DNA of 64,000 bases, taken from the NCBI GenBank assembly GCA_021732485.1, contig JAKFUV010000009.1:124001-188000 (forward strand). Reading direction: 5' to 3'. Source of the DNA: Hyphomicrobium sp. (GTDB taxonomy: Bacteria; Pseudomonadota; Alphaproteobacteria; Rhizobiales; Hyphomicrobiaceae). The number at the start of each line of letters is the position of its first letter. Position 1 is the stretch's first letter. Below the pieces are notes generated by a model. That model had not been told where the DNA came from, ran no database searches, and was given only the letters and a program-made list of their open reading frames with translations. Below, piece by piece: positions 57,483 to 64,000 of this stretch. The position numbers and the translations under genes were made by a program.

Positions 57483-58163
57483 GTGAGTGATTTGGCGGGG
57501 ATCGATCCATCGGCCGTGCGGCTAGGTTCAATCCGTGAAATGGTTAAGGCAGCTTGCATCGCCAAGCAACGCGATCCGGGCGCCGTTAAATTGATTGCTG
57601 TGTCGAAGACATTTTCGGCGGCCGATATGGCGCCTGTGCTGAACGCAGGTCAGCGGGTTTTTGGCGAAAATCGCGTCCAGGAGGCGGAGGGCAAGTGGCC
57701 AAGTCTGCGCGAAACATATCCGGATCTCCGCTTGCATCTGATCGGGCCGCTGCAATCCAATAAAGCTCGCGACGCGGTGGCTCTTTTCGACGCCATCCAC
57801 ACCATCGACCGGCCGAAAATTGCGCGCGCTATCGCCGGCGAAATGACGGCGCAGGGTCGCAAGCTGGAGCTCTTCGTTCAGGTCAATACCGGAGAAGAGC
57901 CACAAAAAGCTGGGATCATGCCGCGAGATGCAGCGGCTTTTGTCGCCATGTGCCGCGACGAACTCGGGCTCAGAATTGCCGGCCTGATGTGCATTCCACC
58001 CATCGAAGACGAACCGGCTGTGCACTTCGCTTTTCTGGCAAAGTTGGGGCGCGAACTGGGCGTCACCGGGCTTAGCATGGGTATGAGCGGTGATTTCGAA
58101 ACCGCCATCGCCTTCGGCGCGACCCACGTTCGCGTCGGCAGCGCTATTTTCGGCGGAAGATAA
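57483..58163 (+). CDS. YggS family PLP homeostasis protein
   Basis: A 226-residue PLP-binding protein of the PLPBP group, which controls free pyridoxal phosphate and amino acid balance. The PLP lysine is in LIAVSKT, followed by FGENRVQE, and the phosphate-binding MSGDFETAIAFGATHVRVGS segment closes the fold. The GTG at 57483 is chosen with AAGG ten bases upstream; frames further upstream overlap the HbpS promoter region. It is divergent from the HbpS-like gene. Confidence 0.9.
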   Translation: MSDLAGIDPSAVRLGSIREMVKAACIAKQRDPGAVKLIAVSKTFSAADMAPVLNAGQRVFGENRVQEAEGKWPSLRETYPDLRLHLIGPLQSNKARDAVALFDAIHTIDRPKIARAIAGEMTAQGRKLELFVQVNTGEEPQKAGIMPRDAAAFVAMCRDELGLRIAGLMCIPPIEDEPAVHFAFLAKLGRELGVTGLSMGMSGDFETAIAFGATHVRVGSAIFGGR

Positions 58164-58273
58164 GCAGAGTTTTCCAAAGCAAAGTTACGGCGCTGGAACT
58201 TCCAGACGCTTCCGGATGTTACGGTTCTCGCGATGATTCGAGTGCGCGCGTCCTTCGCGCCGGGGAAATTTCG

Positions 58274-59194
58274 ATGACCGCTGCCCAGAAAAAAAATCAA
58301 GTTGACGTGGAAGCTGCGACAGCCGCCGCCGATGCCGCGCGCGATGTCCGCAACGAGGTCATCGAACAGGCCGAGAAAAGCAAAGCCGCCGTCTCCAAAC
58401 TCGAAAAGACCAAATCGGCGGCAACCAATGCGGCCAAGGCGAAGTGGCATGACTTCAGCGTCGACGTGTGGATCACGCCGTTCAACTCGATCGAGTTTGG
58501 ATTTTGGAAGAAGGATCGCAACCGCGGCAAGTCGCGTCAGTTCACGACCGACATGGATGTCTTCGCTGAGATCATCGAAAACGGTGAGCGCACGGGTGTT
58601 CTCGGCTATCGCAAGGAGCTTTGGAACGACGCGTCAGGCATGGAAAAACGCCTTGTGTTCAAGCTTTTTTCTGAAACCCTGAACTGGCGCGCAAGCATGG
58701 ATCTGATGCTTGGCCGTTCGATTCAGCAAACGCTTGGTGCGCGCGGCATCGCTGTGACGACGTTTTCAATCAACACCAGTAACGATGATTACGTCATCTA
58801 TCTTGAGCGTTCAGCCAACAAGTGGCCGCTGCTACCGGAATATTTTTCGTTCTTCATCATGGATGGTGGCGAGCCGAAATTTTACCGCTTCCGCCGTGAC
58901 GTCATCAATCTTGGTGGCGACTATTCGCTGGTCGATCAACTGGGCGAAACCGTCGGCCATCTGGATGGCGCTGTGCTGACGATCGGTGGCAAGTGGAGAG
59001 GCTCCGTGCGTGGCGATCATGCCGATCCACGCGTCCTAATGGTCATGAAACTGTTCGCCGGGATGATCGTGTTCAACGGAGAAGCCCAGCGCCACGTGAA
59101 AACCTTGTCGCGCGAGATCAGGGCAGGCCGCCTGACCCCCGACTTGCAGCGTCAGGAAGCCGATCTCTACATGAACCCGCGCCGCGTGCGCTAA
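58274..59194 (+). CDS. conserved hypothetical protein with coiled-coil N-terminus
   Basis: A 306-residue soluble protein I cannot assign. Residues 1-57 are Ala/Lys/Glu rich and predicted helical (coiled-coil-like). From about residue 58 a mixed alpha/beta domain begins (FSVDVWITPFNSIEFGFW), with aromatic-rich strands, later LDGAVLTIGGKWRGSV and a C-terminal helix (MVMKLFAGMIVFNGEAQRHVK). No signal peptide, membrane span or catalytic motif is evident. Codon use looks like the neighbours'. It follows the yggS gene in the same direction after 110 bases. Confidence 0.8.
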   Translation: MTAAQKKNQVDVEAATAAADAARDVRNEVIEQAEKSKAAVSKLEKTKSAATNAAKAKWHDFSVDVWITPFNSIEFGFWKKDRNRGKSRQFTTDMDVFAEIIENGERTGVLGYRKELWNDASGMEKRLVFKLFSETLNWRASMDLMLGRSIQQTLGARGIAVTTFSINTSNDDYVIYLERSANKWPLLPEYFSFFIMDGGEPKFYRFRRDVINLGGDYSLVDQLGETVGHLDGAVLTIGGKWRGSVRGDHADPRVLMVMKLFAGMIVFNGEAQRHVKTLSREIRAGRLTPDLQRQEADLYMNPRRVR

Positions 59195-59318
59195 GTCGCA
59201 GGCTATTTCTCGCTTCTCCAGCCGCAACGGCCGCGCCAATCCAATCCACGTGCGCTGCCGTTGCAGCGTTGACTGTCTGCTGAAATGGATAGTCGGCTCC
59301 GGAGAGGTCGCGACACCC

Positions 59319-59447
59319 ATGAGTTGGCAGAACGAACAGAAATTGTTGAGGCGGATTGTTACCCTCAGCATCATTGTCGTAGGCGGTACGATTGCCGCGT
59401 CAGCTCTGGCATATGCGTTGTGGTGGTTCGTCAAAGCGAACTCGTAA
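59319..59447 (+). CDS. possible small single-span membrane protein
   Basis: A 42-residue frame with one strong hydrophobic helix (about residues 14-37), a basic N-terminal flank and the end WWFVKANS. GGAGAGG lies twelve bases upstream, slightly far. It sits in the 288-base gap between the hypothetical protein and ppk2. Nothing else supports it. Confidence 0.4.
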   Translation: MSWQNEQKLLRRIVTLSIIVVGGTIAASALAYALWWFVKANS

Positions 59448-59482
59448 ACACCAAAAACGCAGGATTTGATTCAACGTTGGCA

Positions 59483-60430
59483 CTAATATTTCGCCGGAAC
59501 ATACAAAGATTTCGCGACAGTGGCGCGGATGTAGTCGGGAGCATGCAGCCGCTGGGGTAAAGCAATTGGCGCACGCTCGACCTCCGCATAGGGTATTTGA
59601 TCGAGGAGATGCGCGATGCAATTAAGCCGCGCGCGTTTTTTATCATCAGCCTCGACGATCCACCACGGTGCGATGTCGCTGTGCGTCCGCTCCAGCATCG
59701 CTTCTTTGGCCTTCGTGTAGGCCTCCCACCGGCGCCGTGATTCAAGGTCCATCGGTGATAGTTTCCATTGCTTGATCGGATCGTGGATGCGCATCTGGAA
59801 GCGCAAGTGCTGTTCATCGTCGGTGATGGAGAACCAGTATTTGATAAGAACGATACCGGAGCGGACCAGCATGTCTTCGAACTCGGGCACGGTTTGAAAA
59901 AAGTCCTCGACGTCGGCCTCGCTGCAAAATCCCATGACCCGCTCAACGCCGGCGCGATTGTACCAGGACCGGTCGAACAGCGTGATTTCACCGCCGGCTG
60001 GAAGGTGCGGAACGTAACGTTGAAAATACCATTGTGAGCGCTCACGCTCACTTGGTGCGGGAAGGGCCACAACGCGCGCCACACGAGGGTTGAGCCGCTG
60101 CGTAATGCGCTTGATGACCCCGCCCTTCCCCGCAGCATCGCGACCTTCAAAGATTACGACGACCTTCAGCTTTTGATGCACCACCCAATCTTGCAGTTTG
60201 ACCAGCTCGCGTTGCAGGCGGAAGAGCTCTTTGAAATAGACGTCGCGCTCGAGTAGGCCACTGTCGGCCGAGCTGGATTTGCCCTCGACCAACTTGGACA
60301 AACGATCGTCATCCATTTCCATTTCGAATTCTTCGTCGAAGCTATCGGCAATTTCCGCCTCGATGCGCGCTGCGAGCGCGCGGTCGTGCTTATCGGATTT
60401 TGGCTGCGGTTCGTCGTTCATGGACACCAT
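59483..60430 (-). CDS. ppk2: polyphosphate kinase 2
   Basis: PPK2-family enzyme of 315 residues that uses polyphosphate to phosphorylate nucleotides (or the reverse). Walker A is GRDAAGKGG, Walker B-type FDRSWYNRAG, and the lid arginines lie in PSERERSQWYFQRY. One PPK2 domain with a 70-residue acidic N-terminal tail, consistent with class I enzymes. It stands alone on the minus strand. Confidence 0.93.
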   Translation of the reverse strand: MVSMNDEPQPKSDKHDRALAARIEAEIADSFDEEFEMEMDDDRLSKLVEGKSSSADSGLLERDVYFKELFRLQRELVKLQDWVVHQKLKVVVIFEGRDAAGKGGVIKRITQRLNPRVARVVALPAPSERERSQWYFQRYVPHLPAGGEITLFDRSWYNRAGVERVMGFCSEADVEDFFQTVPEFEDMLVRSGIVLIKYWFSITDDEQHLRFQMRIHDPIKQWKLSPMDLESRRRWEAYTKAKEAMLERTHSDIAPWWIVEADDKKRARLNCIAHLLDQIPYAEVERAPIALPQRLHAPDYIRATVAKSLYVPAKY

Positions 60431-60777
60431 ATTGCGGTTGCAGTTGTTCGATCATGACGAGTGTCATGGCAGAATGATTACGCGCGTATGACAGCGGATA
60501 AGCCGCCAATAGCCGTCGAATTGGCAATTCTCATTGCGTGAACAATTGCGGCATTGTGTCTGAAATTGGCGGTCAATTCTCCCGCCGAGGTTGGCCGTAA
60601 GCTCTCATGTAAGCCCAGCTCACCGCGATAACTATATAAAATTATTACAGAAAAATGATTGCCCGCAAAGGTTGCGGCGGTCGGGTCGATATGCCGCGCG
60701 GACGATTGTCCCCTTGTTTTTGCCCCTTTGAGCGGGTCGATGCCGATTTGGTTTGAAGCAAATGTAGGAGTTCACGG
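60431..60777. other. ppk2-chap-like intergenic region
   Basis: A 347-base gap between divergent genes. It contains an AT-rich patch (ATAACTATATAAAATTATTAC, about 60629-60648) that could be promoter DNA for either gene, and a GC-rich segment after it. I see no gene, RNA or repeat. Confidence 0.4.
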
Positions 60778-61224
60778 ATGAGACTGGGGATATTCGCATT
60801 GGCCTTTGCGGTCGTTGCCTGGCTGGGCGCACCGTCGGCGCAGGCCAGACCCAATTACACCTTGGATGGATATAGCGATCGTGGATCAAGCGTAACGGGC
60901 CAGTCAACGCGGCGACGAGCGGCGTCACGGCGCACATCCTCTGGACGGTCAGCGCTTGGCGGTCGTCCGAGCCGCTGGTGCGGATGGTGGATGAGGACGC
61001 AAAAGGGCGGTGGTCCCGAATATAATCTTGCTGCCAATTGGCGCCGTTGGGGGCGTCACAGCAGCGGCCCGCAAGTCGGCGCCGTCGTTGTGTGGCCACA
61101 TCACGTCGGAATGATCACGGGCCGGACGGCCAGCGGCAAGTGGGTCGTGAAGTCCGGCAATGACGGTGGCCGGGTTCGTGAACGAGCGCGCTCCGTGTCG
61201 GGTGCCGTGTTCCGCGTCGGATAG
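60778..61224 (+). CDS. secreted CHAP-like cysteine protein
   Basis: A 148-residue exported protein: signal peptide 1-23 ending SAQA, a basic linker (44-60), then a compact domain of about 85 residues found in many Hyphomicrobiales. The domain has C68 in RWCGWWMR, HH at 108-109 in VVWPHHVGMI, and SGND at 127-130, the order Cys-His-polar expected of NlpC/P60- or CHAP-type peptidases. A cell-wall hydrolase function is inferred. It has its own terminator. Confidence 0.8.
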   Translation: MRLGIFALAFAVVAWLGAPSAQARPNYTLDGYSDRGSSVTGQSTRRRAASRRTSSGRSALGGRPSRWCGWWMRTQKGGGPEYNLAANWRRWGRHSSGPQVGAVVVWPHHVGMITGRTASGKWVVKSGNDGGRVRERARSVSGAVFRVG

Positions 61225-61248
61225 CACCACGTATCATAACGATAACGA

Positions 61249-61280
61249 AGCCGGGCCTCGCCATCGAGCCCGGCTTTTTT
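61249..61280 (+). terminator. intrinsic terminator of the CHAP-like gene
   Basis: AGCCGGG pairs with CCCGGCT, continued by CTCG/CGAG with one bulged base and a CCAT loop, then six T's. Confidence 0.9.
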
Positions 61281-61420
61281 GCGTTCGCCCGCCCGTTATG
61301 ACAACCTCGGTGTGCCGCGAGAAAGTGCGCAACGCAGTTAGGCTCACCCACGACTGGCCAACGTTGGGCACCGGCAGCGCAATAGCCATCAGCGGGCCTT
61401 CGATCAATCAGGACATACGC

Positions 61421-62638
61421 ATGCCGCCGCCGATTTCTGCCCTCACGTCGGGGTCGCTGGTATCGCCATTCACGCAATTGCGCCGTTTGCTGGCCGGCAT
61501 CGTGCCAGACGTGCCGGGGCCCATAGAGTTGACGATCGGCGAGCCGCGCGAAGCGATGCCATCGTTCATCGTCGCAAAGCTCAACGAAGCAGCGGAGCTG
61601 TACGGCAAGTATCCGCCCATTCGGGGCACTGACGCGTTGCGAACGGCCATCGCGGAATGGATGGGTCGACGCTATCGCATCATCGGCGGCATCGATCCCG
61701 CGAGCGAAATTCTGGTGTTGAATGGCTCGCGAGAAGGCCTGTTCTTGGCATGTATTCCAGCCGTAGGCCGCAAGAGCATGTCGACAAATCAGCGGCCTGC
61801 CATTTTGATGTGTAATCCGTACTACTCGGCGTACGTCGCCGGCGCCTTGGCGGTCGGCGCTGACCCCGTTCTGTTGAATGCCACCAAGGCTACCGGCTTT
61901 TTACCAGATCTCGACAAGCTCGCCGATGATCGAAGTCTTTTGGCGCGCTCGTGTGCCCTGTTCATCGGGTCACCCGCCAATCCGCAAGGCGCGGTCGCAA
62001 CCCGAGCTTACATTTTGAAGGCTCTGCAGCTGGCGCGGGCGCACGATTTCTATCTCTTCCTCGACGAGTGTTATTCGGAAATTTACGCGGACGACCCACC
62101 GCCAGGCGGTCTTGAAACCGCGAGTGAAACGCCTGAACGGTTTCGCAATTTGGTGGTTTTCAACTCGTTATCGAAGCGCTCGAATTTGCCCGGGCTGCGG
62201 TCTGGCTTTTGCGCCGGCGACGAAGCGTTTCTCGAAAGTTATGCTGAAATTCGCAATATGTGCGCTCCGACCGTGCCGGGGCCGATTCAACATGCATCCG
62301 CCGCCGCTTGGCGTGACGACGGCCACGTGGCCACAGCGCAGGCGGCCTACCGCGTTAAATTCGCGATTGCGGATAAGGTGCTAGTCGGCAGATTTGACTA
62401 CCAGCGGCCGGCGGGGGGATTTTGTCTTTGGCTCGATATGAGCCAATTTGGTGGCGGCAAAGACGCGGCGGTAACCTTATGGAAACGCGCTGGCGTCAAA
62501 GTAATCCCAGGCAGCTTTTTGGGTGGGATTGGCCAAGATGGTACCAACCCTGGCGCGGACTATGTCCGTGTCGCGTTGGTTCAAGATCCTGCAATCATTC
62601 AGGAAGCGCTCGAACGCACGATCTCCGTGCTGCGTTAA
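61421..62638 (+). CDS. class I/II PLP aminotransferase (DapC-like)
   Basis: Fold-type I aminotransferase of 405 residues: GSREGLF near the PLP phosphate site, NPYYSAY, the DECYSEIY Asp that pairs with the pyridine nitrogen, and the PLP lysine in SLSKRSNLPGLRSGF. This resembles succinyldiaminopimelate aminotransferases of alphaproteobacteria, which often precede ftsK, but the substrate is not proven. The ATG at 61421 is chosen because the open frame upstream reads through the preceding terminator. Confidence 0.88.
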   Translation: MPPPISALTSGSLVSPFTQLRRLLAGIVPDVPGPIELTIGEPREAMPSFIVAKLNEAAELYGKYPPIRGTDALRTAIAEWMGRRYRIIGGIDPASEILVLNGSREGLFLACIPAVGRKSMSTNQRPAILMCNPYYSAYVAGALAVGADPVLLNATKATGFLPDLDKLADDRSLLARSCALFIGSPANPQGAVATRAYILKALQLARAHDFYLFLDECYSEIYADDPPPGGLETASETPERFRNLVVFNSLSKRSNLPGLRSGFCAGDEAFLESYAEIRNMCAPTVPGPIQHASAAAWRDDGHVATAQAAYRVKFAIADKVLVGRFDYQRPAGGFCLWLDMSQFGGGKDAAVTLWKRAGVKVIPGSFLGGIGQDGTNPGADYVRVALVQDPAIIQEALERTISVLR

Positions 62639-62655
62639 AGAGTTCGTTCGCGCCA

Positions 62656-64000
62656 ATGTCGCTGGACACACGAGGCATGGATCCTCAACGGCTGCTGCCG
62701 CAGTCGGTTGAGGACCGGCTACTGAGCTGGCTCAGTCGAGCGTCGGGAGTGCTCCTCCTGGCGGGCGCCGCGCTGGTGTGGGCAAGCCTAGTTTCCTGGT
62801 CGGTCAATGATCCAAGCTTGACGCATGCAACGACGGGTGAACCCCTTAATTGGCTCGGGCCAATCGGCGCCATTCTATCGGATTTGTTGTTGCAGACCCT
62901 CGGGTTTGCGACCGTCGTCGCGCTGATCGCACCGCTGCTGTGGGGCGTTGAACTATGGCAGCAAGACCAAGTCAGATCATTACCTAATCGAACCAAACTT
63001 GGATATTTGCCGCTTGCTGTTTTGGCGATCGCCGGGGCGCTGTCGTCGCTGCCGGTCGCTCAGGCATGGCCGCTGCATCACGGCTACGGTGGTGTCGTCG
63101 GCGATGGGGTCTTCCGACTTTGCAACAATCTCTTGGCCATTGTCAGCAGCACACGCGGAGGACTGGTCGCAGGCATCGTGCTGTGGGCGCTGTCCGTTGC
63201 GTTTGGTGCGCGCTCTCTCGGTATCGATCTTGAACACGTCATGCGAGCGCTTGCGTCGTTGCTTCGCGACCTTCGCCGGGCGCGCACCGAAACCCGTGAC
63301 AGGCTGAATGTCGGTCTTGAACGGGACGTTGTTGCCGATGATCGGTCTTGGACTATTTCGTCGCTTGATGACACGCCGCCGCGTGCTCCACTGCAGTCCG
63401 TCGCAGACTGGACTGCGAATGTGCCTAATCTCGGCGACCTGCGGCCAACCACTGTTTTGCGAAATGACCTTGCGTCGATGAGCGGGACGGCAGATTTCCA
63501 GCCGGCCGGTTTGGCACCTCACAGGCCTTACGCGGGTCCGGTTACACCGGCAGCGACCAGTTTGTCGGCCGGCGTGATTGACAACGAGGGATGGTCCCCA
63601 GCGGCTGCAAATGTTGATCTGATCGCCGACCGCGGCGGATCGTTCGATCAGTTTACTGACGAAGCCAGTCGCGCGATCGCGGTCCGCTTTGCGCCAAATT
63701 CAAGCGATGTGCCAGCCGCGCAGATCAAAAGCGGTGACGTCAACGCCATCAAAAAAGTAGCGCAAAAGGCGAGCACGCTGATGGGCGCTCCGGTCCGTCG
63801 CGCCGTCGAGTCGGATTGGAAGCGGCCATCATTGAACTTGCTCAAACGGCCAACGACGGCAAAGGCTGGACCGGAGTTCACGCAAACGGTCATGCGCGGC
63901 AATGCTCGCCTGCTCGAAGATGTGTTGGCTGACTTCGGCGTCAAAGGTGAGGTGAAAGAGATCCGGCCCGGTCCGGTCGTGACTTTGTATGAACTGGAGC
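62656..64000 (+). CDS. ftsK: DNA translocase FtsK, N-terminal part
   Basis: Cell-division DNA pump, cut by the right edge after about 448 residues. An N-terminal membrane domain with four hydrophobic helices (about residues 25-50, 65-95, 110-130 and 165-185) precedes a low-complexity linker; the alpha domain starts near LLEDVLADFGVKGEVKEI and the visible part ends at PGPVVTLYELE, before the Walker motifs. The ATG at 62656 is used; another at 62677 is possible. The motor and gamma domains lie outside the window. Confidence 0.95.
   Translation, partial: MSLDTRGMDPQRLLPQSVEDRLLSWLSRASGVLLLAGAALVWASLVSWSVNDPSLTHATTGEPLNWLGPIGAILSDLLLQTLGFATVVALIAPLLWGVELWQQDQVRSLPNRTKLGYLPLAVLAIAGALSSLPVAQAWPLHHGYGGVVGDGVFRLCNNLLAIVSSTRGGLVAGIVLWALSVAFGARSLGIDLEHVMRALASLLRDLRRARTETRDRLNVGLERDVVADDRSWTISSLDDTPPRAPLQSVADWTANVPNLGDLRPTTVLRNDLASMSGTADFQPAGLAPHRPYAGPVTPAATSLSAGVIDNEGWSPAAANVDLIADRGGSFDQFTDEASRAIAVRFAPNSSDVPAAQIKSGDVNAIKKVAQKASTLMGAPVRRAVESDWKRPSLNLLKRPTTAKAGPEFTQTVMRGNARLLEDVLADFGVKGEVKEIRPGPVVTLYELE

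Noticed and set aside
59088..59103. CACGTGAAA-containing sequence as a third parS
   Set aside because: Only the CACGTGAAA half fits; the left arm GCGC does not match the palindrome.
62320..62331. Palindrome GGCCACGTGGCC inside the aminotransferase gene
   Set aside because: It lies in conserved coding sequence, lacks the TTT/AAA arms of parS, and fits no site known to me.
1..64000. tRNA, rRNA, tmRNA, SRP RNA, RNase P RNA, CRISPR and IS elements
   Set aside because: I looked for conserved cores (T-arm, GGAA tetraloop motif, regular spacers, transposase motifs) in the gene-free stretches and found none.

Overview
The window is an ordinary, densely coded stretch of an alphaproteobacterial chromosome, most likely Hyphomicrobiales (Rhizobiales). 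The evidence is gene content and order: sdhCDA, a ccm cytochrome c cluster divergent from acnA, timA-mltA-smr, fxsA-secB facing dnaQ-coaE-aroE-maf-ppsR, then hemE-hemJ-rho, mnmE-mnmG-rsmG-parA-parB and leuS-lptE-holA. An ethylmalonyl-CoA pathway pair, CcrM-type GANTC sites and a rhizobial-style intergenic palindromic element agree with this. GC content is moderately high. I see no rRNA, tRNA, CRISPR array, insertion sequence or prophage.

Layout. 1-12.8 kb: respiratory and central metabolism on the minus strand (sdhA cut by the window edge, sdhD, sdhC, an FAD oxidoreductase, a Cu/Zn-SOD-like protein that has lost metal ligands, mesaconyl-CoA hydratase and a malyl-CoA lyase/thioesterase-like enzyme), then pyridoxal kinase-DUF429, nhaA and carbonic anhydrase on plus, then ccmA-B-C-D-G on minus. 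13.6-20.5 kb: acnA, a DUF1223 protein, an M3 peptidase, a 500-base gene-free stretch with an array of hairpins sharing one loop motif, and a DUF2794 protein. 20.5-31.2 kb: a YccA-like protein, a tesA/ybbA/ybbP-like group, thpR, a quinone reductase, an RNA methylase, an IalB-like protein and timA-mltA-smr. 31.6-36.5 kb: fxsA, secB and the replication/cofactor operon.

The centre, 36.5-49 kb, looks like the origin-proximal part of the main chromosome. The ppsR-hemE intergenic region carries degenerate DnaA boxes, an AT-rich patch and two GANTC sites, in the position where hemE-linked origins lie in Caulobacter, Rickettsia and Sinorhizobium. Two parS-type palindromes lie 7-10 kb away inside mnmE and rsmG, beside parA-parB.

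49-64 kb: an orphan hisE-coaA pair followed by a palindromic repeat, a small AT-hook-like protein, an adenosine-kinase-like PfkB protein, holA-lptE-leuS, a HbpS/GlcG-like protein, a YggS PLP protein, a conserved protein of unknown function, ppk2, a secreted CHAP-like protein, an aminotransferase and the 5' part of ftsK.

I found no convincing new multi-gene system. The best candidates for undescribed biology are the hairpin array near 19.7 kb, an orphan terminator implying a small RNA near 31.5 kb, the SOD-like protein with a dismantled metal site, and the Asn-Gly repeat tail of SdhA.
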